NCBI GenBank assembly: GCA_020746105.1 | Contig: CM036622.1 | Coordinates: 15,791,987-15,855,986 of the forward strand | Direction: 5' to 3' | Source: Trogon surrucura | Lineage: Eukaryota; Chordata; Aves; Trogoniformes; Trogonidae | Length of the DNA stretch: 64,000 nt | In this document: in pieces, positions 1-11,162 of the stretch | Layout of the letters: each line of letters starts with the position of its first letter | Position numbering within the stretch: the stretch's first letter is position 1 | Position numbers and translations under genes: made by a program | The notes under the pieces: generated by a model | Database searches by the model: none | What the model was told of the DNA's origin: nothing | Seen by the model: only the letters and a program-made list of their open reading frames with translations

Positions 1-669
1 TCTGAAAGAGAAAAATGTTGATTACAAACAGTCACTTCTGGGAAAATCTTGTCTTGGTTTGTTTTTCTTAGAGGGCTGATTGGTTTTTGATTAGTCATTT
101 GTGAAGTAATTTGTAGATCAGGACCGAATCATGCAGCATTCTTGGCCACATGAATGCTCAGAAAAAGCCCATAAATTAGATACAAATTCCCGAAGTTTGG
201 AATTAACTTCTGTTGCTTTGAAAATAGTACTTACTGCCCTAATTCCTTATCTTTCTGTAGGCTTTAAAATTATTTTTTTTTGAAAGGCAACAAAAAATAT
301 TGAATCTGATAACAGAATTAGAGCCCATCCTCTTCTTAGGTGATAGTATAGATATTTGTGGGAGTCTAATGCCATAAAAAATGACGTAGTGTGTTTATTC
401 TTATCACCTGAAAGTGACTTTTAGCTCAAAATAAAATTATTGGAGCATCTGTTTGTGAGGCAGAATTTTAGAAAATAGTTATATGTTTACCAGAAATGTG
501 TGGTTAATTGCCAGCCAGCTCCTATCCATCTTCTTCTTCCTTTCTTCCTTGATTCACGTGCTTTCAAAATGGGACTAGTGTGTGTAGGCACCTTGTTCTT
601 TGAGTTAAACCTAAGAGAACTGAATGAATGTGGATCTAAGAACTTTCATGGTTTGTGTTTCCTTTGCAG
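1..669 (+). other. Probable last intron of an unidentified plus-strand gene
   Basis: No coding-like frame or recognisable repeat is visible. The stretch is AT-rich and ends in a pyrimidine-rich tract (tttcctttgcag) that forms a good 3' splice acceptor, with the AG at 668-669. It is called an intron only because of the acceptor and the UTR-like sequence after it. The upstream exon lies outside the window, so the gene and the reading phase cannot be fixed. Confidence 0.4.
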
Positions 670-1450
670 CTGACCCCTGGTTGGAAGTATTGCCACTCAG
701 TATATGACTAACAGAGCAGAGCATGACAGAGATGGCCAGACAGTGGACCAAGCGATACGCCACATAGGAACCTGCTCTAGGATTTGCTGGACCTGTGCAA
801 GCACATTCACTAAGTGCATCAATAGCCCTTCCCTTCATTCTTATTTTTATTAAATTTTGAACCATTTTGTGACACAAGGTTGTCCTTACTTCCTTTTTGG
901 GTTTATTTTTATTTGTTTGGGATTTTTTTTTTTTTTGTTCTGTTAACTTGAAAGTGTTTCCCTCAAATGTAGACAGGGGATTTTGGTTATCAGTGCAAAG
1001 AATGTTGGGATCTGTAATAGTATAGAGCTTTGTCACAAAGCTTTGTATTAATGTGTGGGGGTTGGTTTTTTTTTCTTTCATGTGGTTTTTGGGAAAACAA
1101 ACAAATTCAGAATTATATCTGGTTTCTACTTAAATGTAGTGGTTTAGGGTTATTTTTTTGTACTGAAGTCTTTAATGGGGGTGCATGCTACTGGGAACAA
1201 GTTTTGTATAAAAGCTTAAAATCAAGAATCACTGTGCATTACTAAGACTGTGTTTATCACTAGCCTTCTGTTTCCCACACAAAAGGCTATTGCGTTGAAC
1301 AAATTAATATGTATTTTGATTTACTTAAAAAAGAAAAAAAAAGTGCTTGTAAATTTCTTAGGGACCTGCCACTTTTGACTGTGGATCAGTTGATGTACAC
1401 TTGTATTATTAAAGCACTCAATAAAACACTGTGGCTGATAAATGCGCTCC
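670..1450 (+). other. Candidate terminal exon with short coding end and 3' UTR, gene unknown
   Basis: The exon would begin after the acceptor AG at 668-669. Two phases give a short C-terminus. Read from 670 it is LTPGWKYCHSVYD with a stop ending at 711. Read from 672 it is DPWLEVLPLSI with a stop ending at 707. The third phase meets TGA at once (671-673). What follows has the look of a vertebrate 3' UTR: AT-rich, T-runs and ATTTA-type words, closed by overlapping ATTAAA and AATAAA signals and a GT-rich stretch downstream. I do not recognise either C-terminus. It could instead be the last exon of a long non-coding RNA, or chance. The splice acceptor and the clean poly(A) region together are the reason for moderate confidence. 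Confidence 0.4.
1408..1425 (+). terminator. Tandem polyadenylation signals (ATTAAA 1408-1413, AATAAA 1420-1425)
   Basis: Two hexamers stand 12 bases apart. A GT-rich element (around 1460-1480, tgcttttgcgtttgtgc) follows in the position expected for the downstream cleavage element. Cleavage would be expected near 1437-1450. A further AATAAA at 1855-1860 could serve a longer UTR form. Confidence refers to function as a real 3' end; the motifs themselves are plain. Confidence 0.5.
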
Positions 1451-2380
1451 TTGCAAGACGGTGCTTTTGCGTTTGTGCAGCATTGGCTGCATAGTCCTTG
1501 CATAATACAACTGCAGGTTAAGCGACTATTTTTAGACCTAAACTATTCATTTCTTCTCGACAATGTATTTCTTAACTTAGAATTCTTCACTGTGTATATC
1601 TTTCATGTACAAACATCACCGATTTTTAAGGCTTTCTTCCACATGCCGGTGCTCAGCTCAGCTATACAGAAGCCTCTCGCTGCATCTTTTATACCATGGC
1701 TTCACTATATCCATCTTGTTACATTTAAAATAGTTAACTATAAAAATAGCCTTGCAGTGAAAGCAGAATATTGATGATGATTTTATATAGCAGGCCTCAT
1801 TTTGCCTTTCTCTAAGCTCTTTAATTGTAAAAGCAACTGTTTGTTATTTTAAAAAATAAATGAAGGTTTTCGATGGGAAAATTGAGCCCATTGCACCAAT
1901 CATTCCCAGCACATTCAATGGCAAGGATATTTCTATTCAAATTTGACCTTCAGGCTAATTTTAGATATGCAGCCATAGAAGGAAGACTTCTACTTGGCTA
2001 AGGAAATATGTGGGTGTTGTGATTTAGAAAATATATAATGTGATGTGGATATCTAAATGTTCTTTGTGTTGCAAGGCATATTGGAAAATCCCTGTCTCAT
2101 ATAATTAAACATTACAGATGCTATATACAGTGCTTGCCTGCCCTTTCCCCTTTCTCCTTGCCTCATATGTTTAAAGAAGATCTTATCTTAAAGAAGATAC
2201 ATTAAAATAGAGACAGTATAAACATAGAGGGAGACCCAATCCCACTACCCTCCAACCGAATCCAACCATCCTCAAGACTAAAGCAGTCAAGGTGACACCG
2301 TAGGGCCTCTCTGCCAGCACCGCGCTGCTCGGCATTTCCAGACTGTCGCAGCCATTTGCTAATAACCAAGAGACATGCAG
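1451..2380. other. Non-coding flank, possibly an extended 3' UTR up to ~1880
   Basis: AT-rich sequence with no convincing exon. The AATAAA at 1855-1860 might end an alternative, longer transcript of the gene finishing at 1.45 kb. Beyond 1880 nothing is recognised. The open frames here are short and lack domain features. Confidence 0.3.
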
Positions 2381-2381
2381 C

Positions 2382-2585
2382 CTGGGATCTACTGGTGATT
2401 TGTCCTCTGCATGAAGAGAAGCTGAATGTTGACTTTGTTGTAGGTGATACGTAATCACGGCCCAAGAACTGCAGGAACGACAAAGAAACAATGTCCTCTT
2501 GATCAAAGCAAACGGAGAATCTTCTAGTGTCTGCAGAAGCCAGCTGCTAACAAGCCCGGCCATAGAACATTTTGAGGCCAGCAGA
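2382..2585. repeat. Diverged repeat unit, copy 1 of a local pair
   Basis: Hand alignment shows this stretch is homologous, in the same orientation, to 3225-3432. The best-conserved part is at the right end (2530-2575), where both copies carry ggccata-aacatt, a tcttct core, and a gatcaaagc/gattaaagc block. Read on the minus strand, both copies stay open over a similar stretch. The open frame here (2183-2563) and its partner (3207-3419) share short words such as AV-Y-L-QS. Underlying DNA homology could explain that by itself. The family is not recognised. It could be two copies of an old transposon or an old local duplication. Confidence 0.5.
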
Positions 2586-3073
2586 TCCTAAGTGCAGATG
2601 TGAAAGAACAGTAACAGCTCAACAATAAAACAAAACTCAGAAAACACTTCTCTGAGCCAGAACACCTTCTCAGGACAGCTGTTACATGTTCTTCCCCTTG
2701 GAAGTTGCTTCCACCATGCAGCTTGCCACAAAGTACCTCCACATCTGAAGGGAACATTCCTGCTGCAGAAATACAACAAAGGGGTAAAAGGATTAAAAAG
2801 AACAATTTGATCTTGCCTGATACAGTAGCATCTCCTCTTTTCCCATCTGCTGAAGAGATTCCTGCGGTGAAAGACCTGTATCCCCTGAAACAGCAATTAA
2901 TGGGCAGTTTCAGATTTCTTATGAATTACTTTAAGTGTCAACCATTCTGCACCCTTTGTTTACACTCAGCTGAGCATAATGCAGTAATTTTTGGGGTACA
3001 TTTTAAACCTGCTTGAAAAGAAATCTTTAACTCCTACTATTGTTGGGTTTTTTTCTTTTACCAAAATATAAAG

Positions 3074-3243
3074 AAGACATTATAAACGGAAGAGCCTATG
3101 GTATCTGTAATGAAGACATAACTGAAAGACAGCTTAAATACCTTGGAGGGAGAATCACAGAATTCTTAATAAATGTCTATTCTCAGTTCATCAGCTCTCA
3201 GTTGCCTTACTTATTGATCGAATGCTGCAGTTTGAATTTGCAG
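3074..3243 (+). other. Exon-like block with consensus donor, unassigned
   Basis: A T-rich tract (3047-3060) leads to an AG at 3072-3073. The block after it is open through 3243, where the text reads CAG|GTAAGT, a near-ideal 5' splice site. The peptide includes the word DITERQLKYLGGRITEFLI and ends in a hydrophobic stretch; I do not recognise it. The donor falls at a codon boundary, and the block is 170 bases, a typical internal exon size. Against it: the acceptor is separated from its pyrimidine tract by an A-rich spacer, the block overlaps a diverged repeat, and no partner exon is seen nearby. It could be an unannotated exon, a non-coding RNA exon or chance. Confidence 0.18.
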
Positions 3244-3432
3244 GTAAGTTGCCCTCTCTTTAAAGCTGCACAGTCGCTTTGTCCTAGATAATATAAAACT
3301 ACTGCCTTAAGAACCACAGGGATCTCAAGGAAATAATCAGAAAGAATCAACCCACGTTGATTAAAGCAGATGCAGTCTTCTGGCATCTGCACGAGCCAAA
3401 TGTTTGCAAGTCTGGCCATAAAACATTCTCCT
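3225..3432. repeat. Diverged repeat unit, copy 2 of a local pair
   Basis: Direct-orientation partner of 2382-2585, about 850 bases downstream. The match weakens at both ends and contains small insertions or deletions. The consensus-like splice donor CAGGTAAGT (3241-3249) lies inside this copy. The corresponding place in copy 1 reads actggtgatttg, so the donor, if used, is specific to this copy. Confidence 0.5.
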
Positions 3433-5150
3433 CTATTTGCAAATCTGCTCTACTTGCCTCCCAAGTAATTTTTTTTCTTCATCTGCTAAACCTGGGAAGT
3501 ATTAAGCATTATTTGAAACCTGCTGTTGTCACTGAGGAGAAATGAGCCATCCCCAATAGAATTCAGTCTGCCAGCAGAGCCTCACTGAACAATAATGTGT
3601 TGGCATAGTCTCTTTTCTCCTTTTCTTTTTTCTGTATCTAGAAAATATTGCATGTTATGTTGTCTCACCTTTGCTCTTCAGATCCTCTGCAAATTTAGCT
3701 GATTCCTGCTTCCTTGTTTATGAGAAATCATCTTTCTGACTTCTTCTGGATGATGAAGTCCACATGCTGCCCTGCTACAACTGGGTATGAAGATCATTCA
3801 GATGACTCACACATAGTAAAACATTCAATAGCACATGGTTGTCCTAAAACAGCATATACAGACCATCACTTCAGCAAATCTCAGTATTTTCTCAGGGACA
3901 CACAAATAGTAAAGGTAGGTTTTGTTCTTTAAAGACATCTTACATATTTTCTGCATTCAGTTGCAATCAAGTAAACAGTAATTAATTTCCAGTGATCCTG
4001 GCTAAATGTCGCTGTCCCATACCCTTTGTGTTCAACTTGAATGAAGCAGGTATCAAGGAACTCTCCAACTGTATTTACCGATTCACAAATTATTGAAGCG
4101 GCTTTCACATCCCCCTGTCCAACTGACCAGCTGATTTCTTTCTCCAGAAAATTGCAGAACATCATGGCTTAAATCAAGGTACCCAAAGCCATCCCGTATT
4201 TCCAGAGATAGCATTTCCAGACTGCTCCAAAAGTGAGTTTTAGCAACTCATAAACCTTTCAATTACGTGCATTGTGGATGATTTCAACAAAATCCATTAA
4301 AACCAGCTGCTGTGCCATGAATAAGGGCAGGCATAATCATAGAATGATTCCTTTTGAAAGATCTTTCTTCAGTTTTTCATATTGTGAGCTGCGAATGAGT
4401 ACACAGTCATATCCCATTTCCCAAAAAGCAATGGGCAGCAGCTCACAGCCCTTCTTCCCGGCTACCCTGCACAATGACACCGTATAACTATAAAACACCA
4501 GAAGTGTTGAGCCGCATATACCCTAAAACTGGGCCCCACTTTGAGGCCCCCTCAACCTTTTAAATTCTGGCCCAACACACACTCTGGGTGCGATGCATGC
4601 TCCGAGCTGCCATTTCCGCGTGCCGTTGCAGCATGCTTCCTCTCGTTGGCTGTCTTATCTCCTTAATCCCTCTGATTTACTCCTCATTCACCCTTTCCTT
4701 CTCTCTGGCTGCTTCCTTCTGCTTGACTGATGCACTGCTTGCAGCTGAGAGGCCACCCAGGACACTGATCCCAGTTTGAATAGCTGTTCCTAAAGCCGCC
4801 TGAGTCTAGTTATCTCTCTGACCACCCTCTCTGCTGAAGTACCTGCCCAGAATGTGCCACCAAGGCCCCTTTCTGGTCCCACTTGCCCAAGGCAATGTCT
4901 CCTGCAGCAGGAGAAGCAGGAGCAGCTCAGCTGGCATACGAAGGTGCCATGTGCTGATGCCAGCAGTGCAGCAACTCTTGGTCACTCCAACACCAGGGTT
5001 ATCCCAGGATCCCTTTTCTCCTTTCCAGTTCTTAGAAACTTGTCTCTTAAGTTGGACATCTTGCCCCAGGCCCAATGCACTTGCCTACGTTTTGACTTGG
5101 GCAGATTAAAGCAAGGACTCACAGTTAAACTTCCGAAACCTCCACAGTCT

Positions 5151-5188
5151 TAGGCAGCCTAGGCAGTCCTAAGCAGCCTAGGCAGCTG
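5151..5188. repeat. Two-unit 19 bp tandem repeat rich in CCTAGG
   Basis: Units 5151-5169 and 5170-5188 share the 13-base core gcagcctaggcag and differ at 4 of 19 positions. Each unit contains the palindrome GCCTAGGC or a close form, so the stretch can also fold on itself. It is a small local duplication with no known function. Confidence 0.6.
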
Positions 5189-7109
5189 CAATTCCTGCAG
5201 ACCCAGCTCTGCCTACTGGTTTTCCATCTTTAGTTGCTCTTTCTTCTCCTTTTCATTCCCTTTTGTTTCTCCTCCTGTCCTTTTCCCCAGGACATCAGTA
5301 CTAGATCTTGGAGCTTCCTTCTTCCCCCCTTCCTTCACCTCACAGGTCTCTTCTTCCCCCAGTGCTAACAAGACCATGTCACGTAATACTGGGTGTCCTG
5401 GAGCTGTTTGAAATCCCCTGATTTTTAGATCTTAAAAGCAAGAAGAACTTTGTATGAATTAAGTACTTCCTCGTGCCATGCCTGGCACTGCCTATAAACT
5501 AAATCACTTCTCCCACACATGTCATTAGCAGTAGCGAAATCTGGGCTGGCCTGCCTCCTTAGCGTGACATCTTTATGCAAATGCATTTCCTCAGCTCAAA
5601 AGATCCACAGAGCCAATGCTTGGCTGCTTGGGACACCTCCAGCAGCCTCTCTTAGGTCACAACTGGAAGATATTTGGGGACTGTTTACCAGGAAGAGTTT
5701 TATGATACCTTTAAATCCATCATTCTGCACCCTAATTCCATCATGAACTTTAATAGGGGCCTGCAGCACTTCAGGATAATGAAAAAGGCAAAGCAAAACA
5801 TCCCTTTCATGTCTACTTTGATTGTAAAAGAAAGTAGTCGTGGGCTAATAGATAGCTGAAATAAAGGCAAGGCTACTAAAGCATCCTAGTCCCCTGCCAG
5901 TCTTAAATAAGACAAATCTTGCTTCATGTAACAGCTAAATAAAAAGTGCATTTATTTCTCTAGATTTTGCCAAACTGAATAAAAAAAAACCAAACCCACT
6001 ATGCAAGTGTCCCAACAGTAAACATGGATGGTGAGATTATGCATTTCAGGAGAGGTTTTCTGGAGAAATGCCTTCACTAGGAAGAGCTTCCCAGCACCCT
6101 CATCTCCTCCACTGCTGTTGGGCTGCACGGAGGACTCCCCCCTTGGCAGTCCCTTGGGGAACAAGGGCTGGAAACAAGCACCTCAGGTCACTCCTGATTG
6201 TCAGGGCTCCTCAAATACACTCACTCACGACAGGCATTTGTTGCTGCAGAGTCAGTGCTGGGGTCCCCTTTTGTGTCGCTAAGGACCTCGGGGTCAAGAA
6301 AAACAAAGGGTCCAGCTTCTGTGAAATGCCTCCTTTCTTTGCAGTTGACTCATAGCCTGTGTAAGGCCCTGAATGGAGTCTCTTCACATGAATGGATCTC
6401 CTACCACACAGATTTCAATACAGCCCTACTCCTTTATCCACTTGTCATAAATGGGGCCAAGAAGGTGCTTTTGCCCATCACGCTTTGGAAACACCTTGCT
6501 CATAGTAAAGCTTAACTGTGCTCTTGCCCATCTTTAAGCTCTTCCTACTTACATTTCTCAGACACCTCTCAGTTATATATGAGCTTTTCTCTAGCAATCA
6601 CTCCTCAACACCAAGGACCTGCAAAAATCCTCTTGCTTCTTCCTGTGGACCATGTGTGACTTTCATCTCTGCTCCTTCCCAGTTCCTAAATCTATTTCCT
6701 CACTCAGAGACCCAAACCCGTCTCTAAGCCCACCAACACAGCAAACACTGAAGTCACCCATGCTCCAGGCTCCACTCGGCCCACCACTATCTCACCATGG
6801 TGCACTGACATCTTGCTGAGGAAGGGAAAGCCCACCCTAGCACCTGAGATTGCTGCCATCTTTCAAAGAGAGGGGATGAAAACCTGCTTTATTCTCCTTG
6901 ATGTGAATGAGCAGGTGACTCTTCTGGTGCTCAGCACTTACACCAAGGCACAATTACTTTGTAGATCTCCTGGTCTCAAAGTTCACAACTGCATTCTCCA
7001 TTGATCTTCTAGAAGGGCTATTGTAAGCAGTAGCAAAATGGTTTGTATTAAATGCCCTGAATGTTACGTATCTAATAAATAGAATGAAACTTTCCAAAAA
7101 AAAAATCTG

Positions 7110-7620
7110 TGTGCACTGGGAATTTAATCATCTTTTATACAGGAAAATAATTGTGTGAATTAAGTCTCTCCTGTTTCCTGTTCTGCTTTTTTATGTATTG
7201 TCCACCCACTACCTCTTGCTGCAGTTTTAAAATAAAATCTTCCCAAAATCTACTTAGCATTTAAATCCTTATTGCAAAGCATCAAAGAATAATCAAAACG
7301 TGCTCTATCATATCGACGTAATCTAATCAGAAAGGCTCATGGAATTATTTATATACATACATTTTCATGATAATTTAATAATTGATAGGCTTAGAGAAAT
7401 AATCTCATTCTCTTCTATTTCATAATATGCATCATGAAATTACTATATTTCATTACTGCGTACATTTGCCTTTTTATCTATTTATGATAAATCCAGATTT
7501 GAATAACTTTGATCAATAGTTTTCTAGTGAAAGAAGATGACCGTACTACTTGTGTAGTGTAGTACTGCATTGACTTTCTTGCCTTAAAAAAATGTAATCT
7601 TACTCGCAACTTTTTTTGTT
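7110..7620. promoter_or_regulatory. Candidate conserved non-coding element (AT-rich, homeodomain-type words)
   Basis: The block is dense in TAATTT, AATTAT, TAATAATTG, TGATAA and TTTCATAA-type words and lacks the texture of a transposon or simple repeat. Such composition is common in vertebrate developmental enhancers. Conservation cannot be seen from one sequence, so this is a suggestion only. Confidence 0.2.
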
Positions 7621-9802
7621 CTTTCACGTGTGTAAAAGACTGCACAGGGTCTGCAAATGGAAAATGACAGCGGTCACTTGAGCCCTGCTAACATGCCAGT
7701 GGGAGCTGTTCGGAGCAATAACTGTGCCTAATTTTCAAAGAGTGGCACTGAAATTCTGGAGACAGACAGACAAGAGATGCAGTCAAACCCCAAGGAGAGA
7801 TGAAAAGAAAAATAATTAAAGAAACAAACACTGCAGTCATGTGCTACACATTTCCCCTGGTGATGTGCACAGGCTGCAGCATCCCTCATAGGTCACACGG
7901 AACTCTGCTGTAGCTGCAGGATGTGGAACCACCGTTTGAGCAAACCCACAGCACCTCATCCAGATCCGACAGCTTCATGCTCTTCTCCCTGGGTACCGGG
8001 ATTCATGTTGTGAACAGGAACAGGTAACCCTGGGAAGTCAGCAAAGCCAAGGGAGTCATGCCTTCTTCCTTGCTCCTGGTCCCCCAACAGGGAGGCTTCC
8101 CTCCTCTCCTCCTAATCCCACTCATCAGATGCCGTTGGGCCCATGCTTGCCTGGCAAAATTTGGGAGCGGTTCTGCTGAGGCTGCAGACATGCAAAACCA
8201 GTGGGAGGAGGACACGGGGCTGTGCCCGGCCGGGTGATGCGGTTCTCCCTCTGCGCCTGAGGAACCCGGCACCTGGCTTGGAGTCCACCTTGCCACCTCC
8301 TAGCACTGCAGAAGGTATAATAAAGAAAATAACACGAACAGGAACTGGTGGTGAAACACTTAGTAATTAAAAAAAAAAAAAAAAGCCGATGGAAACTTTC
8401 TGTAGGTCTAGCAGAAGTAAACTGGTAGAAATAGGTGAGTTAAGAATTGAAATGTCACCTTCCAGTCCTATGTGAATATCCCAACGTACAGAGCACCTTT
8501 TCCCTGTCTAGTGTTGCACTATACCCTGGCAAAGCAGGAATGAGCCATATGGAGTGAGTACACAACCCTGAAATTTACGGACTTGCCTTGTTCCTGGGGA
8601 GGGAGGGAAACTTACTAAAATGTTAGGTGCCTATGAATAACTAATTCATACATGATATTACACAGCCTAATTAGAATTATTAAAAACATTCAAAGCTGCT
8701 AAAGTAGAATCATTCGCCGTGCTGAACTCCTTAACACTAAACACTTGTCTTTCATAGGCCTGTCCCTCCAAATAAAGATTCCTGCTCCCAGAAAGCAGCA
8801 AAGCCCATCAGCAAGGGCAAAAACAAAATCTCCAAATCTTTATTAAAACCTTTTGAAAAAATAAAATATACTGAAGTCAACAGTTCTGCAGGGAAGTGGT
8901 AAGATGCTAGCTTGTGGTTGAGATGTCTTCCCTGGCTCCCTGCAGCACCTCTCAGGCTGAGCCCTGCCTGAGCGTGAGGAACAGTTCCACAAGATCCGTG
9001 CAGTCTCAGCTCATCGTTCAATGGTTAAATTCAGGCACTGTGACTTGTACAGTGTGTAGAACTGCACAACTACCCTTGAGCCACAAAGCTCAGCATGTGA
9101 GGACCTTTTTCAGAATCAAGGCCTTTTATAAGATAAGTAGTTTTGTCCCGGGGCACGATTTCAGCAGTATTTTATATAAAATCTAATGTAAAACTGATGG
9201 GAAAAAAAAAACCCCACATTTATCCGTATCACCAATTCTCCAAATATTTATAAATGTAACTGTATTTCTTAGATCTCTCTGGTGAATCTGCTTCATCTGG
9301 CCAAATAACTTTTCTCCAGGATATTGCTTTTCTTTCATGCTTATTTATTTTTGAAGTATTTTGCTTGTTAAAATGTCTACCCTCAGTATGGGTCTGCTTT
9401 AATTTCATAGAAGTATTTAAAAAATCGTACTACGTGGATTTGCCACTCAAATGCTTGAGCATTGAGAATCTGAATATAAAACACTGTATAAACCTAAATG
9501 AAATTGCCCTACAGGAATTGATTTTTATTGCCTCAGCTGATAGAAAAGCAAAACATAAAAAGTAAATTCAATTAAGTGCTAGTAATCTGAGGTGTCATTA
9601 ACAGCATAAGCAAAGAGAGGTTTTGATTTACTACGTGTTGTGTTCAGCCCAGCAGTGGTGCTCTGAGCCGCTCTGCTCTGCCAGGAGGAAGCAACCTGAC
9701 AGCAGAGGGGTCAGCTGAGCACATTTTCAGTGGCCTGTTCTCTGGGGCTGATGGCCACCACGGACAGCCTGTGAGGTGGGAGCTGGAGGGGAAGTGGGTA
9801 GA

Positions 9803-9970
9803 GAATCATAGAACATAGAATCATCAAGGTTGGAAAAGACCTCTAAGATTTTCAGATCCAACCATCAACCCAACACCACCATGATCACTACTGCACCACA
9901 TCTACACATTTTTTGAATAGCTCCAGGGATGTTGACTCCACCACTTCCCTGTTCCAAGGATCAGTATGAA
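9803..9970 (-). mobile_element. CR1 LINE 3' end fragment
   Basis: It starts with the diagnostic reversed CR1 terminus (gaatcatagaa, then agaatcatcaaggttgg). It continues with the familiar avian text for the CR1 3' UTR, including gaccagacct-like and caacccaacaccaccatg segments and a ttttttgaatagctccaggga segment. Only about 170 bases remain, so it is a typical 5'-truncated dead copy. It lies ~460 bases upstream of the first LTR. Confidence 0.85.
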
Positions 9971-10430
9971 CAGGGAGTGAAGGCATCATGTGCTGGCCCA
10001 GAGACTGCTAAAAAAAGTTGGGTGAAGAAATAGCACAGTCAGGGAAAACAGGACTTTTACTTGATGTTAAGCAGAGCTGCCCAATGGCATGATTCCCTTT
10101 CTATTTATTGAAATTTGGCTGTCAGAAGCTCTTTTTTGTTGAGCTTTTTTGTTGTTGTTTTGGGGGTTTTTTTTGGTGTCCTTAAACTGGCTTTCTGAGC
10201 TTAAACATGTGTTTGTTCTTCCCAAGTTGGTTCCAGTTAAAATCATGTATTCTTGACATGTATTTAGGTGACAATGTCACCAGAGCTTGTGGACTTGCAT
10301 CCCTCAGGCCACCTGGGAGGGCACCATGCTGAAGGAGAAGTGCCTTTTGCCAGCTGGGACATGCTGCCATTGCCCAGCTGCTGGGGGACATCGTCTGATG
10401 GAGAGGTGGCCACAGGAGGGGCAGCCCCAT
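9971..10430. other. Short non-coding stretch between CR1 and the first LTR
   Basis: Includes a T/G-rich tract at 10130-10175. Nothing else is recognised. Confidence 0.5.
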
Positions 10431-11162
10431 TGTCTTGGTTTGAGAGCCCCAGGATAAAAGTTCTCTGGGGCTCCTGTCACAGGGGCCAATCACTCTGGGG
10501 GTAGGAAGGGCAGCTGTGCCTATGGGGAGGAGAGGCTGGGTCAGGTGACTCAAATGGACCAATCACAGTGTTTCTTCCCATGATCCTCAGTATAAAAGAC
10601 CCCCTAAGACAACCCTCAGGGGTTTTATTGCTTTCTGTGCTGGGAGGGGTGTCACTGGCTGTTTACCATCTCTCCTTGTGCTGCTGGTGTTCCCACCTCC
10701 TGTTTTCACACTGCAGAGGAGCACCATTCATCACAACAGGTTTTTCTTGCCTCTGCCTCCCTGGGCAGGAGCAGCACAGTTCCTGTTCTGGTTTTTTGAA
10801 CTGTTGTTGGGACCCTTGGCTCAGGTGCTCCCCTTTGCTGCTGAGTCCATTCTGGGACTTTCCTGCTCGGGATGTTTTTGTCATAGAAAGTGCTCAGGTT
10901 CTGTACTAATATATTCTCTTGTATCTTTGAATATATTTGTATGCTTGTATAATATCTGTATATAGTTCAATATCTTCATAATTTTTGTTAGTGTTATTTT
11001 CTTTTTTGTTAGACTGATTCAAGTTTGCTTGTTGTTTTTTTTTCTTAACCTCAAAGTCTCTCTCCCTGGGTCCCCTGTTATCCTCCCCTGGGATGGTGGT
11101 GGTGGGAATTGGAGAGAACATCTGTAAGAGTCTAGTGACTAGAGCAGTGCTAAACTTTGACA
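10431..11162 (+). mobile_element. Solo LTR, copy A of a five-copy family (endogenous retrovirus-type)
   Basis: It begins TGTCTTGGTTTGAG and ends in TTTGACA, so it has the TG...CA ends of an LTR. Flanking five-base words CCCAT (10426-10430) and CCCAC (11163-11167) look like a target-site duplication with one change. U3 carries a CCAAT box and TATAAAAG. The length, 732 bases, equals copy B. No gag, pol or env-like frame and no primer-binding site follow, so it is read as a solo LTR left after recombination. The class is probably ERVL or ERVK, judged only from the short duplication. Over the first 63 aligned bases copy A differs from copy B at 8 by hand count, so the copies are old. Confidence 0.85.
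10559..10598 (+). promoter_or_regulatory. LTR copy A promoter: CCAAT (10559-10563) and TATAAAAG (10591-10598)
   Basis: The CCAAT box sits in ggaccaatcacag and the TATA box ~28 bases further on, a normal pol II spacing. The same arrangement appears at the same place in the other four copies. Transcription would start near 10620-10630 and run to the right. Confidence 0.65.

Larger units (their letters stand above)
3433..9802. other. Non-coding stretch, no gene recognised
   Basis: No exon chain, RNA gene or clear transposon was found. Points of note are pyrimidine-rich sequence at 5220-5370, a two-unit 19 bp tandem repeat at 5151-5188, an AT-rich candidate regulatory block at 7110-7620 and a run of 16 A at 8369-8384. 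The open frames are all around 60-105 codons, overlap on both strands and look like chance. Confidence 0.5.

Noticed and set aside
5220-5370. Pyrimidine-rich tract as a splice or promoter element
   Set aside because: It is long, unstructured C/T-rich sequence with no exon after it; a composition feature only.
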